Source of the DNA: Rhynchopus sp. YZ270_cl-10
Taxonomy: Eukaryota; Euglenozoa; Diplonemea; Diplonemida; Diplonemidae
Assembly: GCA_964035575.1 (NCBI GenBank)
Contig: OZ037895.1
Location: 744,001 to 808,000 of the forward strand
Length of the DNA stretch: 64,000 nt
Reading direction: 5' to 3'
Shown: positions 39,687 through 48,912 of the stretch, piece by piece
Layout: each line of letters begins with the position of its first letter
How positions within the stretch are numbered: the first letter of the stretch is position 1
Notes under the pieces: generated by a model
The model's database searches: none
Told to the model about the DNA's origin: nothing
What the model saw: only the letters and a program-made list of their open reading frames with translations
Made by a program: the position numbers and the translations under genes

Positions 39687-40285
39687 CAGGGGTTAAGTTT
39701 GACCCGGTTTTCCGGTTTTGAAAACCGGGTTTTCCCGGTTTCCGGTTTTTTCAAAAAAAAAAAAAAAATTGAGATTCGGGATTTTTGAAAAAAAAATTTT
39801 TTTGGACCAGACCTGGACCGGACCTGAAGGAAGTCCGGTTCCCACCCACCCCCCCCAGCAGCCCAACCTCCTCATATCGAGCAAGAATAAGGGATCGGCG
39901 ATCATAAAAAAGTAGCGTACCGTGGCTGCGCCTGTGGCGCAGCCAAAATTTATGAGCAGTAGCCCTACCATGCCATAGTTTGGCTGTGAAAATGTTCGAT
40001 TTTATATCACAGCTGTGAGGAGTATATTAACGCGTTTATTGGCGAAGAGCGACGCCTCAGTTACCTCCCCCTGGCGGATCTTTGTGCCGCACAAACACTG
40101 GCTATGGAAGTCAGAAAAAGTCGTTCAAAGAGCTGGTGGGTTTAGACCTGGGGCTGGGTAGAATTTTGGGGTCGCTGGCATTTTTTTGTGACTTTTCATC
40201 ATTCTTTTTGTGTGGGTGGGAAAAACCGGAAAAAACCGGAAAAACCGGGATTTGGCGAAAAATAAAAAAGCTAACTTATCCGCTG
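39687..40285. mobile_element. hAT-type MITE (599 bp)
   Basis: TIRs CAGGGGTTAAGTTTG and, read inward from the right end, CAGCGGATAAGTTAG (12 of 15 match). The 8-bp duplication TGTGTAAG flanks it exactly (39679-39686 and 40286-40293). Subterminal ACCCGGTTTTCCGGTTTT at the left pairs with AAAACCGGAAAAACCGGG at the right. No transposase remains. The 8-bp duplication is perfect, so insertion may be fairly recent. Confidence 0.88.
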
Positions 40286-40293
40286 TGTGTAAG

Positions 40294-40956
40294 GGGAAAA
40301 AAAAAAAAAAACTAAGACAAAAAGATGTGCACAGAACCCGTCCTCGGACAGGTGATTGTTGAAACTACAAAAAAAACACAGCACAGTTCAAATAAATACA
40401 AAGTGAACAATACCACACATGGTGTGGTCTTCATTTGATTTCAAAGACAGGATTTGTTTCTCTCTGAAATCCTTTTTCGCTTTTGCGACTGATTCAATTA
40501 TATATATTTTGGCTACGTTCAACGGAGGCAACACTCGTTTATCTTTCCTGAGAAAAATGCAAAAAAAAGAGATTTTGCGAATGATGTTGTGCGGTGTTGA
40601 GTGTTGAGTAGGCTTTGTGCGCTACGGCTGCTCAGAGCATCTCGACGACGTGTCGGCAACGTTGTTTGAGTGCAGAGTATTTCTGCCCATTTGTATCCTA
40701 CCTTTATTTTCTTCTGCAATATCCAAACAACAGCAACCAATAGAGACAGCAATAAGTGTGTGGGTAATTGTTGCCACTGGTTCTTATTTTCTAGTCTAAA
40801 GAGGAAGGGACGCAGGTAGTGGTGATAGGTTTAAGATAGTGAGAAAAAAGGGGGGTAGAAATAGTTGTAGTGCATGTGTCGCATCTCATCCCCATATCCA
40901 AACCCAAACACACACCTCACACAGCTCCTTCAGTTCAACACCCCACAACCCACAAA
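40294..40956. other. Intergenic region upstream of uL5 copy 1
   Basis: Contains a partial H4 module at about 40330-40375 (CGGACAGGTGATTGTTGAAAC). The last 100 bp are C/A-rich and lead to ACAAAATG. No gene seen. Confidence 0.45.
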
Positions 40957-41508
40957 ATGTCGACCAAGGCAGCCAAGAAGACCAACGCGATGAGAGAGAT
41001 CCGCATCCGTAAGCTGGTGGTGAACGTCAGTGTTGGAGAGTCTGGTGACAGACTGGTGCGCGCCACCAAGGTTGTTGAGCAGCTCACCGGACAGGTGCCC
41101 GTGATGAGCCGTGCCCGCATCACCATCCGTACCTTCGGAATCAGGAGAAACGAGAAGTGCGCATGCCACGCCACCATCCGTGGAGAGAAGGCTGAGGAGC
41201 TCCTTGAGCGTGGTCTTAAGGTCAAGGAGTACGAGCTGTTCCAGCAGAACTTCTCCGACATGGGCAACTTCGGGTTCGGAATCAACGAGCACATCGACCT
41301 GGGTATCAAGTACGACCCCTCCACGGGTATCTACGGAATGGACTTCTACATCGTGCTTGAGCGCAAGGGAACCCGTGTCTGCAAGCGTAAGGCCCGCTGC
41401 GGACGTATCGCACCCAGCCACCGTGTGAGCAAGCAGGACGCCATCAACTGGTTCCAGAAGAAGTACGACGGAATTGTCCTTGACAAGCGTTACGTCGCCC
41501 GCGACTAA
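40957..41508 (+). CDS. RPL11: 60S ribosomal protein uL5 (L11), copy 1
   Basis: 183 aa, intronless. It matches eukaryotic uL5 nearly end to end: [78 protein letters not shown] and [17 protein letters not shown]. uL5 sits at the central protuberance of the large subunit and contacts 5S rRNA and P-site tRNA. The start is preceded by CACAAA. The protein is identical to the second copy 739 bp downstream. Codons are strongly biased to C and G endings, as expected for a highly expressed gene. Confidence 0.97.
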   Translation: MSTKAAKKTNAMREIRIRKLVVNVSVGESGDRLVRATKVVEQLTGQVPVMSRARITIRTFGIRRNEKCACHATIRGEKAEELLERGLKVKEYELFQQNFSDMGNFGFGINEHIDLGIKYDPSTGIYGMDFYIVLERKGTRVCKRKARCGRIAPSHRVSKQDAINWFQKKYDGIVLDKRYVARD

Positions 41509-41695
41509 GCGTGCAGCTTGTAAAGGTGCTGATTGAACAATGAGTAGAAAATCACTGAAAAAGTTATAAAAAAAATGAACCCCTCCCCTCCCACCCTTTT
41601 TTTTCTTGTGCACCTAAGCAAACGCTCATCCACACCTCAAAACACCCCCAAACAGCCTCAGGTTGGGAACTTAATACACAACAAAACACATCAAA

Positions 41696-42247
41696 ATGTC
41701 GACCAAGGCAGCCAAGAAGACCAACGCGATGAGAGAGATCCGCATCCGTAAGCTGGTGGTGAACGTCAGTGTTGGAGAGTCTGGTGACAGACTGGTGCGC
41801 GCCACCAAGGTTGTTGAGCAGCTCACCGGACAGGTGCCTGTGATGAGCCGTGCCCGCATCACCATCCGTACCTTCGGAATCAGGAGAAACGAGAAGTGCG
41901 CATGCCACGCCACCATCCGTGGAGAGAAGGCTGAGGAGCTCCTTGAGCGTGGTCTTAAGGTCAAGGAGTACGAGCTGTTCCAGCAGAACTTCTCCGACAT
42001 GGGCAACTTCGGGTTCGGAATCAACGAGCACATCGACCTGGGTATCAAGTACGACCCCTCCACGGGTATCTACGGAATGGACTTCTACATCGTGCTCGAG
42101 CGCAAGGGAACCCGTGTCTGCAAGCGTAAGGCCCGCTGTGGACGTATCGCACCCAGCCACCGTGTGAGCAAGCAGGACGCCATCAACTGGTTCCAGAAGA
42201 AGTACGACGGAATTGTCCTTGACAAGCGTTACGTCGCCCGCGACTAA
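41696..42247 (+). CDS. RPL11: 60S ribosomal protein uL5 (L11), copy 2
   Basis: Encodes the same 183 aa. I see three synonymous differences in 552 bp (GTGCCC/GTGCCT, CTTGAG/CTCGAG, CGCTGC/CGCTGT). Identity begins at the ATG and ends a few bases past the TAA: 5' flanks (CAACCCACAAAATG against AACACATCAAAATG) and 3' flanks are unrelated. Near-identity limited to the coding region points to gene conversion or retrocopying rather than simple recent tandem duplication. Different flanks suggest separately regulated transcripts for one product. Confidence 0.97.
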   Translation: MSTKAAKKTNAMREIRIRKLVVNVSVGESGDRLVRATKVVEQLTGQVPVMSRARITIRTFGIRRNEKCACHATIRGEKAEELLERGLKVKEYELFQQNFSDMGNFGFGINEHIDLGIKYDPSTGIYGMDFYIVLERKGTRVCKRKARCGRIAPSHRVSKQDAINWFQKKYDGIVLDKRYVARD

Positions 42248-42809
42248 GCATATTTATGAAATCATGGGTTGCTCGCCTTGAGGGGAGCTGAGGTGTCCAT
42301 CAGAGTGAGGGACGTTGTAACATTTTTTTCTCCTACTTTTTTGCCTGCATTTTCTTTTTCTTTTTTCCGGGTCACATTTATGATGTGACTTTGTTTCTTG
42401 GGCGGGAAAGGCGAAAAAAGCCTACAAAAAAAGTAGCAAAAAAGTGTCAAGGTCAAAAAAAGTTCCCAAACAAAAAGAAAACCAACAAAAAAAAAAAAAA
42501 AAAGCAAAAAAAAAAAAAACAAAAAAAAAACACAAAAAAAAAACAGAAAAATCTTCAAAAAAAACAAAAATGGACTCATTTTCCCTTCTTACAATCTCCT
42601 ATAGTGATCACCACAGCGTCACACCTTATCTTCCTGACACACAGCTACCCCCCTCCACACTCCACCAATGGACGTACCCCCCTTTGGTTTGAGTCCTATG
42701 ACAGATCTGCTGGCTTTATTCATCCAACAAATAGTTTCCATTTTACCACCCACACCTCTTCACATACCTCTTCACACTCTTTCCACCCCTCTTCAGAGTA
42801 CACTACACA
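42248..42809. other. Intergenic region with A-rich tract, no gene seen
   Basis: A long A-rich run (about 42455-42575) follows uL5 copy 2, then C/A-rich DNA before the next start. The Lys-rich frames here are products of the A tract. Confidence 0.5.
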
Positions 42810-43298
42810 ATGCGACGTCGCGGCCGTCCTAAGGTCACTGTGGCGACTGGACGTCGTGGGAAAAGCCTTGGCCGTGGTTGGCAGCATGACAAGGTGAGTC
42901 TCGAGGATGCAGCACCATTGAACGTTGCCGAAGCCGATGCACGGTACCAACTGACTACAGAGGAGCTGCGTGAAGCGGAGATTGCGGTGTGGGCGTGGAA
43001 GGCGTTGGGGCAGGGGCGGCTGTTCTGTTTTACGTCGCGCATGAAGCGGATGGCCTTAAGCATACCAGCGGCAAGACGACTCACAAAGGATGATGAAGAC
43101 GGCCAAGACGACACAGACGTAGCTGTTCTCAACCACCGACAACGTGCCATGGCAGCAGTCGTCCTCAACGCCCTCACCGACCCTGCAACACACCGTAGAC
43201 AACAACTCGAAGAAATTGGCAGAGGGTGTGGTGGACTCCGCATAGCCCCTACCGACTCCATTGAGTTAGACCTCAAGCACATCCTCGGCACCCCATAA
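42810..43298 (+). CDS. Hypothetical basic protein
   Basis: 162 aa from ATG 42810 in the context ACACAATG. It begins with a strongly basic stretch (MRRRGRPKVTVATGRRGKSL), in which RRGRPK resembles an AT-hook or nuclear localisation motif. The rest is helical and contains TTEELREAEIAVWAWKALGQ and an acidic patch (DDEDGQDDTD). AAGGTGAGTC at about 42893 looks like a splice donor, so the true gene may be spliced, but the frame stays open and coding-like beyond it. I do not recognise a family. Confidence 0.6.
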   Translation: MRRRGRPKVTVATGRRGKSLGRGWQHDKVSLEDAAPLNVAEADARYQLTTEELREAEIAVWAWKALGQGRLFCFTSRMKRMALSIPAARRLTKDDEDGQDDTDVAVLNHRQRAMAAVVLNALTDPATHRRQQLEEIGRGCGGLRIAPTDSIELDLKHILGTP

Positions 43299-44287
43299 GG
43301 GGATAAAACGGGATTTAGTTTTTTCCAAAGATTCCGTTCAGTAGTACAGAAGCCAAGGGAGGGTAGGTTCTAGACCGTATAAAGTTTGTGAAAGTTGGCG
43401 AAGGTTGAAAGACCAAGCGATGAGAGAATTCGATCCACCCTTGCCTGCTTCATTTGTTACCCAGTCTTTGAGTGCCTGCGTCCCAGAGGCGTTTTGCACT
43501 ATCAATTTCACGGTTTTTTTGGTCACGCCAAGGTTTTACAAAGTACACGTGTCAAGAAGGGTTTGTACTTCAGGTCACGTTAAAGATTGTGTGTGTACAG
43601 TGAGGAAACCCATTTTATTGTTTTGTTTTTTTTGCCAGCTGATACTGTGCGATAACGATTGTGATAAAAAAGGCGGCTAAACAGCAGAGAGGCTAAACCT
43701 TTCTTTTTCAAGGTTTCATTCCCCCCCCCTCAATTTTAGAATAATATCCCCGAATTTGTCAGATATAATTTGCCACTCCCCCATAAATGTGCAAAATATG
43801 TAACTTTATTATGAGATTTTTTTTTTTTTTGTAGCATTTTCTCAATTATTGTTTTGTTTCTTCTCTTCCTCCTTTTTTTGCTCCCTCTCTCTGCGCCGAC
43901 TCTGATGGGGTTGACAAATTACAATACAATGGTGTTACCGATCTGCTGTCGGGGACATGTCAACGACATGTCAAGGACATGTCAAGGACATGTCAAGGAC
44001 ATGTCAAGGACCTGTCAATATGGGCCCTTTCGGGAACACCATACAAATGAGCAAAAAAAAAAAAAAAAGAAACCCCTCCTCCCCCTCCAATCCATTCTTC
44101 CTTCCTCTTCCTTCCTCCCCCTTTCCTCTTCTCCTATCCTCAGGGGTTTGAGTCAAACCCTTTTGAGATTTGATTTAAAAGGGTTTGTACATAATCGTTG
44201 CATTGGGCTTTGGGCTATATTTGAGATTTTGCGGAGCACCTTTCGGGAGAACCACGGAGAATCGGTTGTTTGATCACACTCAACGGA
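43299..44287. other. Intergenic region with modules and an 11-bp tandem repeat
   Basis: Holds a clear GCGTTTTGCAC module (43470-43503: GCCTGCGTCCCAGAGGCG then TTTTGCACTATC). A tandem ACATGTCAAGG array lies at about 43953-44017, each unit containing the palindrome ACATGT. No gene seen. Confidence 0.5.
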
Positions 44288-45037
44288 ATGCATGGTACTG
44301 AAGCGTTGCTTCGACAACGTATCTCGCTTTTTGTGAGTGCCAAACCTGATACCGGAGTGCCACGCCCTGAGCTCCGTCGGGCCGTCTCTGCTGAATGGGC
44401 GGCCGCGTCTGCTGCCAACCCTTCCCTTACCTTCAGCTCTGTTCTGGACGCAGTATGCAAACGAAGCGGAACCGGGCACTACTCCCTCCAGACCTCCACC
44501 ACCACCACCACCACAACACCTCCACCCGACACTCTCTTCACAACCTCTGCTCTTCCTTCCAATGCTCTATGGTCGCAGCAAGCACTTCATCCTGTCCAAC
44601 TTCCTCTTCCACCTCTTCCACCAGCAGAGATAAAGGAAAAGGTGTCAAAGTGTGAGGAAGTGAAGGAGGTGAAGGGGGAGGTTGAGGGGGAGGTGGTGGA
44701 GGTGGGGGTGGAGGTGGAGGTGGACCCAAGAAATGACCCAGAAGGCTATGCAGAGAAGGTGCGTGTGGTATTGGAGAAAGGGGGTTGGGATGTGGAAAGG
44801 CTGCAGGATAGTGCTTGTTTGATGTCTTCAGCGGAGTTGGTGAAGGTGTACGCAGGGTTGTCGATGGTCTGGGGGGAGGGGTCGCGTCTCTTTGAAGCAG
44901 CGCGTGTACTGCAAGCAGAGGCGGCGAAAATGTCAATGGGATTAGTCATCCTCGTGATAGACCTTCACACCTTTCTAACAACCGCTGCAACCCTTTTAAA
45001 AGGCGTCAGACATAGAGTAGAGGGAGGAGGGAGTTAA
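44288..45037 (+). CDS. Hypothetical protein with low-complexity middle
   Basis: 249 aa from ATG 44288 (MHGTEALLRQ). The N-terminal 65 residues look folded and helical (ALLRQRISLFVSAKPDTGVP). A Thr/Pro run and a Pro/Leu-rich segment follow, then an acidic Val/Glu repeat (KGEVEGEVVEVGVEVEVD). The last 110 residues look like helical repeats (LMSSAELVKVYAGLSMVWGE). No known domain is recognisable. Upstream codons in the same frame lack ATG. The gene is probably real from its length and the ordered segments; the low-complexity middle reflects G-rich DNA with GAGGTGG-like repeats. Confidence 0.55.
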   Translation: MHGTEALLRQRISLFVSAKPDTGVPRPELRRAVSAEWAAASAANPSLTFSSVLDAVCKRSGTGHYSLQTSTTTTTTTPPPDTLFTTSALPSNALWSQQALHPVQLPLPPLPPAEIKEKVSKCEEVKEVKGEVEGEVVEVGVEVEVDPRNDPEGYAEKVRVVLEKGGWDVERLQDSACLMSSAELVKVYAGLSMVWGEGSRLFEAARVLQAEAAKMSMGLVILVIDLHTFLTTAATLLKGVRHRVEGGGS

Positions 45038-45207
45038 AAACAGTTTCAAAAATTTCCCCCCTTTTTTGGATATGAATTATGCCTTTTTGGGTACATTGTG
45101 CACCCTATCATATACCTTCTATTCAGTAGAATAGTGTATGAAATGATCTTTTCATGGACAAAATTCTCCTCCTCCTTCAGATACTAAATCTACACAAAAA
45201 ATAAATC

Positions 45208-46725
45208 ATGGACGCTAGACACATTGTTCTTCTGTTCTTGATGACAACACTGTGCTCTGTAGACGCACATCGCAGGAGGGGATACTCCGGCTACCGTGGG
45301 AGGAGGGACAGACGGGACAGAGGGAACAGGAGGTGGGGGAAGAGGTGGGGGAGGGGGAGGAGAACGCCACGCACGGATGCGCCTGCACCGACAGACAACT
45401 GCGTTGATGCTTGGGTACGCGGTGATAGGGGGTGGTGCTTTCGTGGGATGGCGAACTGCCAGCGCCGGGTCTCCTCTACCATTGGGTGGACGAACGTTGT
45501 CTCTGGCAACCAAACGCTAGATTTGCTTGCTGCAGCGAAGCGGTGCAGTGGTGACGATGCGATTGACGTAGGCAATGTAGACTTTGGTGCAACCCGGGGC
45601 AGCTCCTTCATGAACATCAAAATGGCAAACGGCTGGCGTCTCGACTCCGCCGCCATGTGGATGGGACGCAACAAACTCCCCGTCGTCTGGCACGGCCGCA
45701 GATACTTCTCCTTCACCGCACGCCCAGACCGCTTTGCTTACCAAACCGACAAAGCAGGCCTCCACCAATTCTCCCACAGAGGCACCCCACCCTCATGGAT
45801 GTACTTCGCACTGTACGTCAGGGTCTGCCCTGGGCAAGGCACTGTGCCCACAGCCGCGCCTCCCATTCCAGTAACCTGGGGGCCTACATCAGCTCCGCGT
45901 ACCTTCCAGCCATTAGCCCCGGAGCCCTCTCATGAGCCTGCAACGGTTGAACCACCACCGGCGGATCGCGATACAAATGCACCAAGAACGTTTCAACCGC
46001 TTGCACCAGAGCCTTCTCATGAACCTGCAACAGAGGCTCCTGCAACGGAGGCTCCTGCAACAGAGGCTCCGATGTTGGCCTGCTCTCATGAAGATATGGA
46101 TGTAGGAGACGTTGCGTCTGACGGGACTACCTTGACTGATTGGGGAATGGGACGTCCTATGAGCAATGGGATGAACGGTTGGGTGACTCCCAGCGGGTCC
46201 AGCGTGGTGCTGGGTGAGCTGCCACACAGCCTCCTTTTCGCGAAGACCATGGCGTACTTCCCACCCAACTCGAATATGTTGGACAGCGGTGGTAAGATTC
46301 GCGTGGAGTGTCCTGATAACTGCCAAGGAGAGTCCTGCCAGGTGTTTGTGGTCAACTATGAATGCGGTCGTTGCAGTATCAACACCAACGGCGGGCTATC
46401 GGACATCCTTCCCGCGGCGGGGTGGAACACACAGGAGTGCTACCCCACGTTCACGTCGGGTGGGAATCAGTTTCCCACCATCGTGCATCAGAAGTTTGTA
46501 AAGCACGGTGCCGTGCTGGAAACGCCACTCCTCACGACCGGTCTGCGCAACGTTGCTGTCATAGTCAGAACAGGAGCACTCAACTGCGACGATCTCACCA
46601 CAGAAGCCAGCTGCGTGAACCGCAACATCGACTACTGCAAATGGGAGAACGGAAAATGCTCGGCAAATTGGTGCAGGGACACTGAAAAGAGGGATGCCTT
46701 TACGAACTGCAGTCCTTGCATATGA
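45208..46725 (+). CDS. Secreted Cys-containing protein with Pro/Thr linker
   Basis: 505 aa. Residues 1-20 are a signal peptide (MDARHIVLLFLMTTLCSVDA). An Arg/Gly-rich basic stretch follows (about 21-55). A first globular domain (about 60-210) has paired cysteines and a beta-rich pattern (VVWHGRRYFSFTARP). The linker (about 215-300) holds two copies of APRTFQPLAPEPSHEPAT and an ATEAP triplet repeat. A second domain (about 300-460) has further cysteines (CPDNCQGESCQVF, CGRC). The end is a small Cys-rich module (CDDLTTEASCVNRNIDYCKW ... CSPCI). No transmembrane segment or GPI signal is evident, so secretion or wall association is inferred. No family recognised. Confidence 0.75.
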   Translation: MDARHIVLLFLMTTLCSVDAHRRRGYSGYRGRRDRRDRGNRRWGKRWGRGRRTPRTDAPAPTDNCVDAWVRGDRGWCFRGMANCQRRVSSTIGWTNVVSGNQTLDLLAAAKRCSGDDAIDVGNVDFGATRGSSFMNIKMANGWRLDSAAMWMGRNKLPVVWHGRRYFSFTARPDRFAYQTDKAGLHQFSHRGTPPSWMYFALYVRVCPGQGTVPTAAPPIPVTWGPTSAPRTFQPLAPEPSHEPATVEPPPADRDTNAPRTFQPLAPEPSHEPATEAPATEAPATEAPMLACSHEDMDVGDVASDGTTLTDWGMGRPMSNGMNGWVTPSGSSVVLGELPHSLLFAKTMAYFPPNSNMLDSGGKIRVECPDNCQGESCQVFVVNYECGRCSINTNGGLSDILPAAGWNTQECYPTFTSGGNQFPTIVHQKFVKHGAVLETPLLTTGLRNVAVIVRTGALNCDDLTTEASCVNRNIDYCKWENGKCSANWCRDTEKRDAFTNCSPCI

Positions 46726-47773
46726 AAGTGCCGAGAAATAGAGAGAGAGAGAGAGAGAGAGATGGTGAGATGTTTTGCAATACCCTTTCCTTTGATGTCT
46801 CTTTGTTCTTTGTCTTCTGCACATGACATCTTATTTTTTGGGTATTTTTTCTCCCCTCCCCCCTCCCCGATTTGTTAATGATAATAACGGTTGTGTGGAA
46901 AAAAAGTGGTATGTTGCATCAGCAAGGTTGCTCTCATAGGGGAGTTTCGCTGTTGTCGTTTGAGGTGTGGCAATTTAAAGACGACAGAAAAAAAAAATAT
47001 CTGGCCTTTTCAAAAGGTACTGATTGAGTACAGAACCCAGGGTGGTGGGTTTGATGTAATAGGTGCCAGAAGAAACATTCCCTTTCTTTACTTTTTACGA
47101 AGTAAACAAACAACCAAACAAAAACAAAAAAAAAAAGTTCTCGCTGAGTTCTCCCACCTGATGGGATTACTCGGCCGATTGTCGACACAACAACAAAAAA
47201 AAAATACTTTACCCTCTCGGAATCCCTTCCTTATAGCCCAGTCTTTCCACCAACTTGCAAAATATTGCAAAAAAAAAATCTTGCCCAACGCTCTCCACGT
47301 TTTTTTTGCCAGTGCCCTGCGTCTGTCGGTTAGTCCGGTAAGGCGTTTTGCACTTTTTTTTTTTTCTTTTGTCACCTCATGAAGGAGGAAATAGAAACAA
47401 AAGCATTTTGAACACACTTTTGCGATTCTGGGGGGGGACGAACCGCACTGCAGAGCCACTCCTTACACAAACACGGTCGAGGATGTGTGCGTTTCACCAC
47501 AACCTCCTCTCATCATGGAGGTTTTTTCTCTCGTGTGATGAGTGTTAATAATTCTATTTTCAACTTCTGCTTTCTTTTGATCCTGTGAAGAAAATCGTGG
47601 CTGCTATCTATGTGATAGTTTATAATCAAACAATTGTGTTAAGGTGACTAAGCAGAAGAGAGGCTTAGACACAATGTTACCAAACCTGTCTCTCTCTCTC
47701 TCTCTTTTTGCTTAGTTGTACTATTGCCATTATTACTTCATCAGGAACACCCCCCCTTCTTTTGATACGCCTA

Positions 47774-47823
47774 ATACAAAGCCCTCTTTGGGCAAGTACA
47801 CTGTTCACGAGAGGGCTTTGTAT
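47774..47823. repeat. Perfect 14-bp inverted repeat, full form of module H3
   Basis: ATACAAAGCCCTCT (47774-47787) and AGAGGGCTTTGTAT (47810-47823) are exact complements across a 22-bp loop that carries GTACACTGTTCAC. Other H3 copies retain mainly the right half. Confidence 0.85.
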
Positions 47824-48308
47824 TCTTCAATCAAGTAAACTTTGATGTGTGTGTGCAGGGAGAGGCACATTTCAGTTGTGAAGTTTTCTCGATTTTTTTC
47901 CCTTTTTTTCCCCCCAAGGTGACTTAGCACAAGAGGCTTCTCCAGGGCTGGCATCGTATGTGGGTCAGTCGGAGGAAGAGGAAGAGGAAGAGGAGGAGGA
48001 GGAGGAGTCCATTACTATTCCTTTTTTATCGTATCTTTCCATCTACCTTGTGGCTGAAGGGACATTTTATTTCCTTCTAGCAAAAGCAGGGCAGATTTTT
48101 TGGTCTTGTTTTGTTTTTTTTTATCTTTTAACTTCTCTTTTAATAAACCAAAAGGCTTTCGGCCGACATTGAGTACAGATCTTTATACCTAGGTAGGTGT
48201 AAAGTGATTGTCGATACAACAGCTAATACAAAAGGTGGCGATGTACGTTCATCTTTCAAAACATTTTTTCCCTGCTTTTTGTTCTTCTCCCCCAGAATAG
48301 AAAAGCAT

Positions 48309-48361
48309 ATGAACCTAAGCTTTTCATCGAGAATGAGCACCGTATTGAGGCTTAGGTTCAT
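48309..48361. repeat. Perfect 12-bp inverted repeat, full form of module H1
   Basis: ATGAACCTAAGC (48309-48320) and GCTTAGGTTCAT (48350-48361) are exact complements with a 29-bp loop. This suggests the GGTTCAT tail of other H1 copies once paired with an upstream arm. Confidence 0.85.
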
Positions 48362-48912
48362 TTATCCACAACTATTCTTTTAAGGTGATACACAGACAGG
48401 GCTGAGGTTCATCTTATAAACTTTTTTCTCTTTTTTTTTGAATAGATTTGTGTGCAGAAGAAGAGAGGCGCGTTCATCTTAAAAAGCTTTTTTAAAATTT
48501 GTTATTCACCACAGCTGAAGTTTGAGTGTTGGCCACAGATGAGTGTGGTAGTATATATCATACAATGCAACGAGGCCTGGTGCGCCTGAAAATACTCATG
48601 TTTGGAAAATGTATCTGAGGCGTGCCTGATATTAATATTTCCTCATTTGGGGTGTGATAAGGTGTCGTCAGAGAAGTGGTGTTGAATCAATGCACCACCC
48701 CAAAAAAAGGCATTTTTTTATGAAACTTCCCGTTCTGGGAAGAAAAAATAAGGTTTTTGTTCCCCACAACAACAATGAAGTGAATTGACAAAAACGACTT
48801 TCCGCAAATTTCTATAAAACCAAACAAAAAAAAGTGTGGCTACACTAATACAACCAAGTTTTCAAAAAAAAAATACCCAAACAAAAAAAAAGTGTGAGAG
48901 GTGCATAATAAA

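Larger units (their letters stand above)
46726..48906. other. Intergenic region dense in hairpin modules
   Basis: No gene seen. A GA repeat (46740-46762) follows the secreted-protein gene. Modules in order: H4-like (about 47020-47190), GCGTTTTGCAC (47317-47356), H1 (47643-47670), perfect H3 inverted repeat (47774-47823), H2 (47846-47872), H1 (47918-47945), H4 (48160-48222), perfect H1 inverted repeat (48309-48361), H1-like (48383-48415), H2 (48446-48482), a solo copy of the 15010 palindrome block (48556-48632) and H5 (48835-48870). Most modules are followed by a T tract. Confidence 0.55.

Noticed and set aside
40930-42160. Long minus-strand frames opposite the uL5 genes
   Set aside because: Antisense shadows created by strong codon bias in uL5; the plus-strand products are unmistakable.
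42893-42902. GTGAGT donor inside the 42810 gene as an intron start
   Set aside because: The frame remains open and coding-like for 400 bp beyond it, and no convincing acceptor restores a better product.
43953-44017. CRISPR-like array
   Set aside because: It is a short direct tandem repeat of ACATGTCAAGG without spacers, in eukaryotic DNA.
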